From positions 1 to 64,000 of the forward strand of contig JACCGJ010000575.1 of assembly GCA_013407085.1 (NCBI GenBank): 64,000 nt of DNA. The letters are read 5' to 3'. The number at the start of each line of letters is the position of its first letter. Position 1 is the first letter of the stretch. Under the pieces are notes generated by a model. That model did no database searches, was not told where the DNA came from, and saw only the letters and a list, made by a program, of their open reading frames with translations. This DNA comes from Atriophallophorus winterbourni. Its lineage: Eukaryota; Platyhelminthes; Trematoda; Plagiorchiida; Microphallidae. The position numbers and the translations under genes are program-made. Of this stretch, positions 26,301-41,300 are shown piece after piece.

Positions 26301-29300
26301 GAAGGCTTTCTCCCTAGGATATGCGCAAAAGAAATTATTGTAAGCCGACTGTGCGTTCTATATACAAATTTCATACATTAATGCATCATTACTGTTAATC
26401 TTAAAATAATAGATATTTTTCAAGCTAAACTTGACGCCTCATCCGTACGTAACTAACCAGTATTCCTCTTATCCTTAATATTTAATTAAATTTTATTCAA
26501 AAGATTCTTTAACAACAACCCCGTTAGTGATGCCATTCACAGATGCGAGCCGCGATGTCAACCGACGTTTACCGTGCAAACTTGTATCAAATTAATAACA
26601 ATAAAAACCTTATTCGCCGTATCTGCCATTGGTCCTGGTTCTGCCTACGTGGCTTGACAGCCGCCTATCCTTACTATAAGTTGCTTAACGGTAAGGTCTA
26701 ACTAAGGTGCTAGGTGGAATCTTATCAGACGTTTTCCTTCTTCATACTATCACCCTTGGTCCGACAAAATTTTGTGTAAAATCAAAGCATTACCCCAAAA
26801 CTTCTATAAATATAAAAACATTCAAAATTTCTCGCATTATATTTTACACTACTTCTATATTTCAACTACTTAATTCCTTTTAATCATAATCTATTGAAGT
26901 TCAATTGAAGTTGTTGACGTGCACCAAATCGTTCAGATTATTTTTAGCGAGCATGCAATAATTTGAGATCAAATAAAATCTAGAGAGTCAACTTTTGATA
27001 AACTAACTCATTGTATAAAATTATTCCGTCTTTCGAATGCTGCTTGAACCCAGAAGACAGCAAGCAGCTAGAAACCGGTTTTATGAAGCAAATGTTTGAG
27101 TATGAACGTTTAGAAAATTAACCTAATAAATTATTTAGTTAACAGTTATTGAGTAAACAATTTGTTATTGGATAACACCTTCTGGGTAATTGTGAGATAT
27201 TTCTTTGATGTATTCAAGTTAATTAAATCATTATTAAAATTGACACCTGAATTTAGATCAAATAAACATCTGGAATTACATAATAAAAGAGAGATTCAGA
27301 TTTTAAAAAAAGCAACAATAATTAAAATTCATTCTCATGAAAATGTTTCAAAGATTGATTTATTCAAACGCAACCATTGATATGAAAATTAAGCATAATC
27401 ACATTAATCATCTTAGTGAACTAGCCCAAGAAAATTCGAAATGCTAGTGTAATTCTACGTAAGCAAAAACCACATGAAATTAACGGTAATTAAAAACAGT
27501 AGAGTGTGCAAATGTTTAATTACCTGATCGGTTGTGAATAACTCATGGTTTCTTGTTCAGGTTGATGATTAATAACGGTGGTACGACAAATGATAGCACG
27601 CACCACAGAATTCTCCTGTGGAGTAACAAAAGTTGTGATGAATAAAAAGAACAGCCTCGAAAATGTTATAAATCTTATTCGGTATGCTAAAAATTTGGCC
27701 TTATTCAATTTTTTTATCTTTCGAATCTGCTTGAAAAATAAGGTATTTGCTTGGAGACGTTTTTAAATTTACCATAACTGATAAGCTTATAAATGAGATC
27801 ACATAAAGGAAGTAAATTAGTTGTTGCCAGATGTCGAATTTAACTAAAAATTTCCTGCTAATTTGATGCTGACTCAGAAAACATAATCAGCTAACCTCCA
27901 GTCTGTTTAATAGATTGTATAGTTCGCGAAATATGAATTTAAAATCGATTCTTTGTAAAACAATTGAACTACTCTTCATCGAATCAACCAATCACAGTAT
28001 ACATATATTTTCATCAACCATAAGGATAGAAAGAAGGTTTTGATTATTTGTTTACAACAGCAGTAAAAGTGTGATCATTTCACTAGTTGGCAGGTGTATG
28101 TTAAAGTTTCGTATGGAATTTATTAAGCGTACTTCGAGTAAATATTGGGTTATCCAAATTGACCTGAAATTACGAATTATCTATGAGACACACATGACAG
28201 AGATCACTGCTAATTAAGCGAATGTATGATCATGAAGTAATGTTTGGCCTCTAAATGTCCGCGTACTAATCGTCTTCCAGCACATGAAATTTTTCTCGAC
28301 CCTAATCTATCTGGAGAGCAACATATTCATCACGTATTTGAATTTAGATTTAAAAACTTAAATTCAACCTTCTAATAAGGTTTGATAACGTTCCAAATTC
28401 ACTGAAATTTCGCAAAACAACCATAATGTTATAAATTGTTAACGAAATGCATGAAATTTCTTTAATTGCATAACCAAATTTTGGTCTTGTTGAATCAATG
28501 TGGCCAATGAGATCCTTTATTGCTTTTCGTTCATCAATACTTTCTACGAAATACTGCATCTAGTTGTGTTTCAAAATGTTATGCTTTCAAACTGAACAAA
28601 TTTTTGGTGCATTTTAATATCGAAATGACCTAACGACTGCGATTGTTTTAATATAAATCACACTACTTAGTGATATAAGTAAGCATTTATAAATATTATC
28701 GGTAATCAACAACGCCGCCACGGCATTACTGATTGTCAGCAGTTTATTAAATCCGCCGCCATGAAAGCCATGAACTCATATAGTGGATAGACTCTTAGAA
28801 ACTCATTCATTTATCCGTCTATATCCAGAGCTGCACGTTTGGATAATATTATGAACCGACCTGTCACAAATTATCCAACAGCATTAATTATGACTTCAGA
28901 AACGGTATCTCTACCTGGTTAAATGTTTCATCAATTGGATCGGAAAATTCAAAGAATACGTTTATAACACACTGCTCTAACTTTTTTATTACATACATTT
29001 CTCGAGAGTATGGCTCCCCGATCCGTCTCAATCATTTTCTGGTATGTTGTTTAAATGAACCACAAGATCAAAATGCAGAAATTTAGATTCGTTATAAATA
29101 AAACAGCTTTCAATTGGAAATCGCATAATCGAATTGCTTGAACAATGTATATGATACTTTTTGTTACAAAAGAAGTACAGTATATCATATAAAGTTTCAA
29201 TTGATCTTCCTTAAAAAAATTGTTTTTAATTGTAAACCCTGTTTTGTCAAACAAATATCATGAACAAAAAACTCATCATATGTTAACAAATTATCACATC

Positions 29301-32300
29301 AGGATTTCTCTTGTAAGTAAAATGTAATATTATCACTGTGGTGTTTAAGTGCATGAGACGTCAGATTTCCGAAAACTGGTCATTTCCATTAATTTGATCG
29401 ATTGTCTTAGATACAATGTTTGAGTCGGTCATCCAAAGTTTGGTTTTGCAAATATGACCAATAGTGACATTCTAATATAACTTCGTTATAATATGTAATT
29501 CTCTTACCGATTCGGTTGAATTTCCTACACACGTAACAGTGTTACTCGGGGCCAATGTCAAACGAAATTCGTAATAATATGGTACCCCGTTCGGCGTAAA
29601 TAACTTCGAGCTCTTGACAGATTGTTCACTAGAAAAACGAAAATATTTCGACAAAGTAAAACCTGTCAATTCGTGTGTTTTGAAGAATATAAAGATAGTC
29701 TGCAGAAAATTTAGTCAATGTATTAAATATTGGAGTGAATTTCCAAATTAACATTAGGACCTAGCATTCTAAATTATATCGACCTAGAATTTTTTCAAAT
29801 TTAGCAGAATTTATACAGACTCACAGTTAGCAGATAAGACATAAAAACAAGCTTGTATCAGCTTACTTATCAGCAATAATTTAGCTTACCCTTGCTTATT
29901 AGATATTATTGGTGAACTGAAAATTAGATTAAACATTATGAGAATCATCTAGACCCTTTTAAATTGCGTTTCAGTTTCGAATCAATAGAAGTCCGCTAAG
30001 CATCATTTTGTTATCATGATATACCCTTATCTTTATCAAATAATCGATCTAATAAGCATCACGCGTAGCTAAATGGGTAATTACTTTGAGGCCAAGTTGG
30101 TGACATTATACACCATGTTGTTCGGTAGATGCACTTCCGTATCCAATACACATCGCGTGCGGTCTATATCAGTCATTCCCGCAGGGCAAGGCTGACAGGC
30201 CTCGTCGATCGTCCGTAACGCAAACGGATTTCCCGTCACAATCGTCTTCGATGGACATGGAACGCAGGTTGCTTTGATATGCGTAGATTCGTTGATGGAA
30301 TTGTGAGAGATAAACATACCCCGTGGGCACAATACACACCTGTTATAAACATGTAGAGTGATAAGTAATTAAACAGTTCTGTGATTTAGACAACTTAAAA
30401 AGACTGAAATAGGATATTCCTAATACTCTTTTTGACATTGACGTTTATTCGGAACGAGTCGAAATACAGTAAGCGACATTTTCGACTCAAATAAGTTGAA
30501 AATGAAAGCTATTAATTTTATTAATTTAAAATTCTTAAATGTTGAAAGAGATAACGATGAACAACCACTACAATAAGTGAAAAGTTTGACCATACACTGT
30601 TATATATGATATATACTATACAAGGCTCACTGAACCTAATGTTACTCTCTCCACCTGATGACGGCAAACAGCCAGAAACCGGTAGTGGTGTGTAATTTCG
30701 GGAGATGTGAGCAACACAATACATAAATCGCTATACACTTCTGAAAATAATGTTAGTAATATTATTATTATTTATGAACGCAATTGTTGTCCAATCGTGC
30801 TTTGAGTGACATCTAATTGACAGCACCATAGACATTTAAACAATAAATATCATATCACAAATCGTAGTTACTTGAAAGATTAGCTCATAGTGGGCCGCCT
30901 ACGTGATGTCAAGTTACGTAGACAAATCCTGAATCAGTTAGCAATCGCTCTTAGCACAAAGTATATTTACTTTAGCGTGAAGTTTTTGAGTTCAACTGGC
31001 CAGTGCCTCATAAAATTTCATGAGTACATTAGTTAATGTACTTTATTCTAAAACATAATTTTAATATTTATCCCATGCTAAATCCCGACCAAATGTTTGT
31101 TCGCCTGATTATTGAGATTTCTGCCCCTTCCAAAGATGTCCGACAAAGCTGCTTTACCAAAGGCGAACGGTATCTTAAATGCATTGCTGATCAGCTTTGC
31201 GTTACTTTACACCCTATTCACACAATCCAAAGATAGTATGAGCAGTTACGACGATTCTATCTATATTTGCCGCTTTTCCTTACACATAAACTGCGATCGG
31301 ATTTAAGCTGTTTGCAATCATCAGGTAAAGACAGTAGGATGAGGATTTACATGTATTGAAACATTAGAGATTTACAAGGCCAAATAAGATTGTCACAGCC
31401 AGCAGGTTCAATAACGCGAATACATAATATACACAATTGTGTATGGTGGTTAACATTTAATTTACAATTTAATTTTGTTTATACTCAGGGATGGTTAAAA
31501 AAAACAAATTCATGTTTACGGCTATTTCTCTGGTGAACTATCGAAACAGTGGACATATGTAGACGATTTTGGGAAGTTGGAACAATAACATTAACCGTTT
31601 ACTAATAAAAATGTACTTATCGGTACACGAAAAAAACGAATTTTGTGATAAAACACTACTTGTCACGCAACCTATGATAGTCGTCATTATTTTGTACCTT
31701 ATAAATCGCAAAATATTAATGTTTCAATGTTCAACATTTATGGTTGGAAAAGTGTTAAATCTTACAATAACAACGGGTACAAAAGTACAACGTATAAACA
31801 AAGTGATGTGTTGCTCACATTCTCCGAAATTACACTCCCGAACAACACATCACTTTGGTCATCCATAAGCGCCTTGAGTGCTTGACCACGGATCACTATG
31901 TGATTCTGTGTTTGAACATCGTGGTTCGTTGTACGAAACCTATGCAACAGTGGCATTCAAGAATACACTTGTTTACAACGTATCAACATATCAGTAATAT
32001 GAATCTGTTCTATTGACTTGGATAATACAGAGAACTGGTTTGTCAAAAGGTGGGGTAATATTAGTATTAGCTCTTATGTAATTATTGGATTTATCTCAGA
32101 TATTATCAGCACACTTATAATTTGCGATCAGTGGTTGCGGTTACGTCGTAATGGTCAAACTAGATTGAGTTTGCTGATCCGAATTCCTACATTTCATGTG
32201 ATTTTTGGAATTTGTAGAGATTGACAAAACCATTTGCGGAAATGCGCTTGAAAATTCCCCTCAACTGTTTCCTGATGAGCAATGAAGCCAAGTAAGTGGT

Positions 32301-35300
32301 GATTTAAAGCAAAATTTCAAAATTGTTTTTGACAATTTTTCTACATATCATAATAGATTTTGTTGTTCGCACATACCGTATTGCAATTTCTTGCACCTAT
32401 GCAAAGATTTTAATGTGCATGTTTATTAGTCCACCATTGATTGAATACCGAATGACATTACATCCTGCATGCAAGGAAATTTGAGTGAAATCTGTAAGAG
32501 CGGTTTTCAGGTAAGGCTTTTCTTTTCATAAGCTATTGTTGAAGAACCTAGCCAGCAAATTGATCGGTCCTCACTAAAGTCGTTGTCTCTATAGTAACAG
32601 AAGACCTTGGTCACCATGGAAATGGCTATGCCCATTCGGCCAAATGTCGTTTGCGGGTGTATGCACGGCGCTAGCTCGATTACTCACATGTTTTTAACTA
32701 ATCTCGTGGTTTTGTGGTTGTCGTTTTTGGAATAATATCAATAAATCGAATTCGCGACCAAATAAGGGCAATTAATGACTTGAGTGGATAGCTTGAGCAC
32801 AGATATAATCAGTAATATTTATTCATCTGATGAGCACCCATAAGTACCCCGCAAAATGATTCGATAAAAACGGTTGCACTTCAAGGGTGAATTTCACGGT
32901 TTTTTCTAAACAACAAGGCACACCTCGCGGTATCAGCAAAATGGACATGAACATTAAACAAGCAGAATCAAAGTTGAATCCGCCCAAACCGGTTGATATC
33001 TTCTAATCGGAGGTGCTTCGTTTCTGAACCTCCATCAAGATTAAAATATGAATAAGAATGAATGATCAGTTTAGTTGAAATAAACGCAGTTATCGCAAGA
33101 AATAATATTGATAAAACTAGGACCAAAGCGAAGTCGAGTGACAATATGTTTCGAATTATACGCGAAACTGCTTGAACTTCCTGCTTTATTTAATTTAGAA
33201 TCGAGGGGGATGATGTTTCTGGCCTACACCGTGCAAATAAAATTTTTACTCATTATTGAATATACTAAATACGGAAAAGCACTATGGTATGCTACTCTCT
33301 TGCTTAAATTTAAGACTAAGAAAAACTTTTGAGAATCGATAAATTGATACAATTAATGATTATGTTTTCATCTCCCAGAATTAAAGTTCATTTAATTATG
33401 ATTCAATGAATTCATTGCACAATTGGTTTACAAATTAATACTCGATAAACAATCACACCTTCATTAGTACCAATAGTGTAAACAATCTAAACTGATTCGA
33501 CTTATCTGAGTTGTCAATTTGTAGGGATATTTTAGGATTTCAATCACTCAACATTTCACTCTTTAACTGATGACATTATTCCAACTGCAACACCATGAAA
33601 TCATATAATGACTTCATATTACATGAAGTATTCTTCTCACTGACATACCGCAATTAAGTTCGACCTATCTGGAGGCCTCAAAATGTAATGATGATATGTT
33701 GTAGGGGCGCGAAGTTTACTGACAAAGTGTCAAGAGAACTCGGGTGAGATGCAGAATACCGAAATACGGCAAAACACAAGAACAAGAAACGTCAAATAAC
33801 CAGACTTTTTATACAATCGCGAAATGATATGAAACGGATTTCTAAGGAAATTTATGAGCAACTTTTAAAAACTATAACAGATTCAAGTGAACTGCCTCTT
33901 TATATGGTTGGTTTTGCGCGATTATCATTATTTTTGTTGTGCTAAAATGAATTCGCTGCATAAGTTCTATATCATAATTGAACCAAGGAGACCACAACTA
34001 CACAGCATATTCTGTAAAAACAGAGTTTGTTTGCTGTGTTTGCCAGCACTACTCAAGACAACGTGAGCCTAGCATGTATGTGAAATCGATTTTCTGCTCC
34101 AAATTCATTAGCTTGCATTTATTGAAGTTGAAAGGCAGTCTTTTCTTCAGTGAACGAATCGGGAGTATCAATTTCTTTTTGTAATATCCAATAATCTTCT
34201 GGGCAACAAATACAATTCAGAACATTAGTTCGACCAGGAATAGCGATATTTTGGCGCGAAAAATTTCTAATATCTCATGGGCGTAGACCAGAAAGAGCAT
34301 GGGATCAACGAATGAACGTTCGTAACTCCGCGAACAACTTCGATCGGTTTTGATAATTCATCGTTACGTACCTGGGCACTGGAGTCTGTTATGTAGTCAC
34401 TTAACAGATTCAACAATTTCTGCTGATACCCAGCTTTTCCAGCTTCTGTAGTAGTATACTGTTTTTAACACGATCAAACGCTCTGTATTTATCAAGCAAT
34501 CAGGCATGAAATGGCTGTACTTTATTTACCGCTTGGGTAGAATTGTTAACATTATCGAGAGATAAAATAAGCAGGAATAACTCTGTCTAAATCTAACTTT
34601 TTCTAGAAAGTAAATAGTTGTTTTCAAGTAGTTTGGAAATCACATGTAAAAAGGTAACGAACAAGTAATTTGAACTAACGAGGTGATTTATTTATTTTTA
34701 AATAGAAGTAATAATTCTCCGTTTCCCGTCCATAAGAATAACGCCATTTACTAGAGTTGGATTGTACAAATATGTGAAATTGGAAGGAATGTAATTCACT
34801 TCAGCATAAATTAAGAGAATGCTCATGAGTTTCTTGAAATCTGAATGTTTTTCTAGAGCACCTTTAGTACACAAAAACTTACGCTCCATTGTCAACACCT
34901 AGTGGACAGCTTCGGCATCCAATAATGCCCATTCCAATAGTGTTTGTCACATCGATTGAAAAGATCTTGACCAAATTTGGCAAACGGCCGATTGAAATTT
35001 GTGGCGAATGATGAATTTGATAGAATTCCCAAATAAAGTTTGTTGGCGCAGTGTTTATAATTTCCACACTGTAAACAATAAAATATCACTTTGTTAGTTG
35101 GGACCCATTGAGCGAAGTTCATACAATACATTTAGGAACGGGTGATTTAAGTGGCCGGTCGAGGATATTTAGATCTCAAAATGTTATAAAGTTGACATGA
35201 ATAGGCGATCCGATACAAGTGAAAATTACTCACCCCATTATCAAAATTTCCTAGTTCTAGAGAAGTACTGCATTGTCACAAAATGGCAACTATCACATAA

Positions 35301-38300
35301 AATGAATTCAGATGCTGCGAAGTACAAAGACGATGAGTGCTAATCATGCGCTTTCGAATGATACGTAAAACTCCACCCTCCTGCACGACACAAGAGCCAG
35401 AAGCGCTTTAAAGTTCGACGACGAAAATTGAGAATTCGTAGTATTTCGGGTTTCGATTTGATTGCACTCGAACGGTTCAAGCGATAACATCTTTGGAAGT
35501 ATAAAAAGATGAACAACGTCCGCCGCTATCGAACGACATGCAATTCGTCTTTGTCAGTCAAACGAGCCCTGAGTTGTGAGGGCTTGAAGTGTACCGGTTG
35601 GTACGAAATCGACTGGCAAATTATATCAAAATGATTGACAGGACAGACATGTGGAGGATCAGTGTTGGGATTGTTTGTTTTGCATACATAAGATAGGCGT
35701 GTTTCGTAATTCGTCTTGTGCGTAATAAACACTTTTGACCAATCGGCTTCTCTTGTTTTGTGGGATTCGTGGGTCAACGCGATTGGCGTTGGACTGGTTG
35801 ACCTCTTGGATGAATCGAGGCATACGTGCGTGCAACTCGGGGGGCTACGTGGTTATTGTTGGACCGATGAAACCGATATGTGATAATTGGTCAGATGTTC
35901 GCCACCTGCCACTTGGTGACCTGAAATGAACTGACGCAATCATCTCCGGCCTCTCTCTACCCACACTCGCTACACAAAGTGAGATGCAGCATCCATATCA
36001 AGATGTCATTTATCCGGTGTATGAAGCCGTCGAACGACATGCTCGAGTTTTAACTAAATGTGCCAAGTCTCAATTAGCGAAGTCACGGCAGTTTAGCATT
36101 TTATAAATTGAAATGAGCACCGCAGCCAACGCGTTTAAATAAGGATAACTTTGGCCTTCATTTAAGTTACCAAAATGTAGGATACTAACGTATTTTGATT
36201 TAAGATAGAAGGCCAATCAGCGGTCTTTTAGGATCAAACATGGTATTATTATATTCTGCTTGACAAGACAGTTCATGCAATGATGAGTTTATTTATCATA
36301 CCTGTGATTGCGCCGTGTTTGATTGCCTGTCCATGTCATCAGCGTTTTATAATTTGTAAAATCTTCCGTCTGTTGAAAATAGTTAACAATATATATATAT
36401 AGTGTATATCAATCGATAACTATCTACATACTTATTTTGTGCGTGATGCTATATTAATTTTTTTATATTTACTCAACTAAACTTCACTGCAGAAAATGAT
36501 ATTAAAGTGTCGTAACGATAGACCCGATTAAATAAATTGAATTTCTGTAGCGTAAGCTTATAAAATAAGACTAACAATAAAACCCTTAAAAATCATCCTT
36601 GATAAAATTTATTCGCGTTTTTAAATCCTACCCTTCCTAAATGCAGAGAGTATCCAATTTCGTTGATTTGTATGCGATTTAGCGTGTCGGTGTTATTAGA
36701 GAAGATATTAAATCTATGATGTGTTGCTCACATCCCCCGAAATTACACTCCACTACCGGTTTCTGGCTGTTTGCCGTCATCAGGTGGAGACAGTAAGATA
36801 TGAAATATATCTTTTTTCACATTACGGATTTCATTTATTAAGTGTTGCAAAAATAATGTATATGCTAAGTGCAGACTTTTTCTTCGTCCTACACACATCT
36901 TGTGGTTCATATCAAGCAATATTTTCAAATAGGTTGAATTCGTATAATTATTTGATAAGTGAACATATCACCACGCTTCTTTAAAACGTAAGTGTTTCTT
37001 GATTCAGTTCCAGAAGCATATCAATACATAGAAAAATTACAACTTTTAATCCACTGTTGTGTGAGATACACATAGATTAACACGTGATAAACATGTTCAT
37101 ATGGAGAAAAGCATGAAGATATAAATAAGTGTTATGGAACACATTCTTATCACTTATTCCTATGTTATGTCTATTTCGTGGAACCGAAGGAGGAGCGATA
37201 CTTTACCTGTTTTAATTGCAAAGAGCAAAATCCATTGCAAAGCATCTCGAACTCAAAATTCAAATACGTGTCCGTCAGTGGAGCACTTTGCGATCCTTCG
37301 TTATCACTTTTTGTTGCCAAAAACCCGTTCGCAATCTTCAATTCCAAGATGGATGTGGCCTCCAAACTTGAACTGGCACCAGCCCAAACACTATTCATAT
37401 TTAACGTCCATGGTTTACACTTGTTTCCTGTAACGTTTATTCAATTACACCATGAAACATCGTCGACAATATTCTGATTAAGAAATTTATTACATTTATT
37501 ATAATAATAAAACTTCATTTAACGAAACTACGTCTTTTTCTGGAAAAAATAAATCTGTTGTAAATGATTCGATATATTTGCATTTTGAATCGACTTAATT
37601 ATGGATGGGATAAACAAATCACATCAACAACTCTGTGTTAAAAGAGCGGGGTAAACCGCACCTACACTATGTAGCCCCACCATTATGCACTGAACCAAAC
37701 CAAAAATGAATTTTATAATTTAGAGGTTTTCAAGTGCAGTTGTGAGGTGCCAATCAATTGCCCTCAGATGACTAGAGTACATCGAACCCGATGCAACGCA
37801 AGAGCAGGAAGCGCCAAAATGTCCAAACTTATCAATGACAAACCTAGAAGATTTCGTTTTGCATTAAACACACAAAAACGCTTTGATGAGCAACCTGTCA
37901 GAAAAGAGTAGCACATGAAGATAATCATCAGCTATTGCGTAATAAACAATTTCTCAAGGCCGGACAAATGAACCTAATTTGATGACAGCAGGACAGGAAC
38001 CCGTTTTGGCAAGAAATCGTTTGACAACCGGCAAAGGCTGACTTAGTGCGGTGATGCAAAGTGAATTGGCGATGAGTGATTATCACGAACTTTCGAATGA
38101 TATGCATAAAACCTTACTCCGGCTCAACACAAGAGCTGGAAGCTCCATAAAGACCGACGATGACAATTGCGAACTCGTAATACTTTAGGTTTCTGAAGGA
38201 TTGAATTGGAACGGTTCGTGCGATAACATCTTCGGATGTATGAGAAGAAGGACAAGGTCAGCCGCAATCGAACTTATGAAATTCGTCATTATCGCTCAAA

Positions 38301-41300
38301 CGAGACATGTGTGACGAGGGCGTGAAATCTACCGGTTGGCACGAAATTGTTTGACTAATCAGATCGAAGTGGCAACGGGACTGGCACGTTTCAGGATCAG
38401 TGTTGTGGTTGTTTGATTTGCCTATATAAGATGGGCGTGTGTTTCTATTTGTCTGGTGCTCAATAAACACATTTGACCAATCGGCTTACTCATACTTTTG
38501 TGGGACTGTTGGGTGTACGCGATTAGCGTTGGACTGGTTGAAGTCAGGGATGACTCGGGTGCAATCTTCATTTGGCGTTGAAACGCGGAGGCTGGGTAAT
38601 GTGGTTAAGGTTGGACCGATAAGACGAATGTTTTTAGAAGATGCCAGATTTTCACCAGGTGCCACTCATTAACAGAATAACCTGACGCAATCGTTTCCGG
38701 CATACCCCACCCGATACATTAGGACATGCTTCGTTATAATATAGGGATATATGATATAAGTGTATTCAACTCATTGTCATTTGCATAATAAGGTTTGGCT
38801 AATTTATGTTTCCATATGCAGCTGGGTTCTGCGGTGAACGTCGTTGTCGTTGGAAGGTATGACCATAATGGTGAATCGTGAAGTTAGCGATATCCGCAAA
38901 GTAGACTCAGGGGTAACAGTAATAACGATGTATCGATCATTCTCGTGGTAGTTGTAGACAGCGCAATAGACTTCAGGAACAGAAACGCTGACTTGCTTCA
39001 ATTGACATACACCATTACATTATATTATATTCATTTTTCGTATAATGTGCTCGACATATACTTACCCAGGATTATTAATCTAGAAAGTGTCTTGATCAAT
39101 ATAAAGATCGATATCGACCGTCTTGTCAACAGCATAAGCATAAGCAGTACAAGCAGCAGATCTATATCAAAATCTCGTGCTTAAAATCCTTACAGCATCG
39201 ACTTAATAAATCTAAAAAACATTGTTCTAATCGTTTGCCATCGGATTATTCAAATAATCTGGTCACACCACAATGAATAAATTAGCAATCTAGCCATTTG
39301 AAACACCAGATTAATACGTAATGCGAGACATTGTTTTCGCTTCATCTTTCATCAATTAAAAGTACTTTCCTCGCCACACAACTAAACAGACACCTTGCAA
39401 AACCGCACCCCAAACGATCACCAGTTGATGCAAGCAAGAGCGGTTTAAAAGTAAAACATTCAACCAGTGAATCAACACCATAATTGGCTACATAGGAGCG
39501 AATATAATGTTAGATATGCCGACCTGATGATTGGATACATCTCGTATAAAGATTTGGTGGCCATCTCGACCAGGTGTTGTAACGCACTCCGTACACGGGA
39601 ACGCGGTCTTTTGGGCAACTCAAGCATTGCGAATTATTTGATACTGACGAAGACGGACATTGGGTACAATGGGTATTATTTAAAAGCATCGTTCCGACTG
39701 GGCATGGCTTGCAAGGGATCGACAAGGTCGGACGTGGCAATGCGAAGTTCGCACTATTGCAAATTCGGGGTTCTACCCACTGATACTGCTTCGATGTCTG
39801 GAAAAATAGGCGAAGATGATATGCAATTAAATTTCTTATAATATCTTGTGTTAACAGTTTAAAAAATGCCATCGATAGCAATGCAGAGACGCGTGTCAAT
39901 GAAACATTTTTTTAAATTTACTTTAAAATATAGCATAGACTATGAGTGAATAGGATGTTACAGTGCAGAGAAATAATCTCAATCATCATAGCATTATTGA
40001 TAATTACCATTTTCAGATTGGAGTTCATAGTGTAAGAAATTCCATGAGGAGTATCGTACTAGCACTTTATTATAAAGATGACGATAAATTTTAACTTGAT
40101 TAGAACGCAAGACACGAAAGGAAGCTAAATAATTTCCATTTACGACGCATCCGTTGTATCTTAGACATAGAATAGACATGGATAGAAAAAGTAACGAAAG
40201 CCGAAGTACTTTTTAAAGCTGGTCTACAGAGCATGTTCACCATACTAGAACAGAACCATGTACGATGGCTGGGTCATGTGCACAGAATGGATATTGGTGT
40301 TATTCCAAAAGATCTCTAATACTCTCCTCTATGGTGAGTTGAAATCAGGAAGTCAAACCTTTGGGCAGACCGTACTTGCAGTACAGTGACCCTTGCAAAA
40401 AAGATATGAAATCTCTCGGCATTGACCCTACGGGTTGGGAAGATCTTGCACTTGACCGTTAACTTAGGAGGAACTGTGTAAAGCGTCATTTCCAAGCTTG
40501 GGAAAAGCAGATACAGCTATTCGCTGCTGAATGCAGATCATGACGCTGGCGTGCAAATGATGTCGATCGACCGAGTATTTTTCATCGCTGTGTGCGAACT
40601 GGGAGAGATTTTCAATCCCAAATCGGACTGTTTCGTCCGGACTGCGGTACATGAAACCATCAAGCTCTTGTGATGCACATTCATGGTCGATATCGATAGG
40701 AGGAGGCCAAATATATTTTGATTTAATTTACATATAATTTATTACAAATGATATTATGTGTGGAAAATTAGATTGGTTAATATGAAGCACCTGATGATTC
40801 GCGTCACACGGAGACCAAGTTTCGAAATAATCTGATTCTTTACAAGGTTCCATTTTTGTACAAACAGCAGAACCAGCATCTGTAACCAAAGAATAAGAAA
40901 TGGGTGTCCTAATCATATCAGTATAGAAGGTTGTCGACAAATTGTCAAAAGAATTTAATGCATCTCAGCAAAGGTAAGTTTCAATGACCACTCCTGATTG
41001 GAACTGACATCTGTGTAAAATTAATTGGAAATAGAGTAACCCAAAACAGCTGTATGTTTTGTCAATAAAACTGACTATATTTGAGGTGGTCATATTATCT
41101 GGTTAAAATCTACAAGAAAATTCGAGTTTATTTATGCAGTCTTGTTGGGGTGTGCGATTAATGATGTATGCTAGAAACTAGAGTAGATACCAAAGCTCAT
41201 TATGACGTGTGATATTGGTAGTAAAAAAGCTGACTTGCCAATACTGCTCTATCATTTGACAAAACTAAAATAACTTATTCGCTGAATAGAGGATTCATTT

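Noticed and set aside
32616..32735. 39-residue plus-strand ORF in a slightly GC-richer stretch
   Set aside because: Too short, no recognisable features, no splice or conservation evidence.
35312..38715. A complete LTR retrotransposon between the two LTR-like repeats
   Set aside because: ELAPOR exons 7 and 8 lie between them and no gag, protease, RT or integrase was seen.
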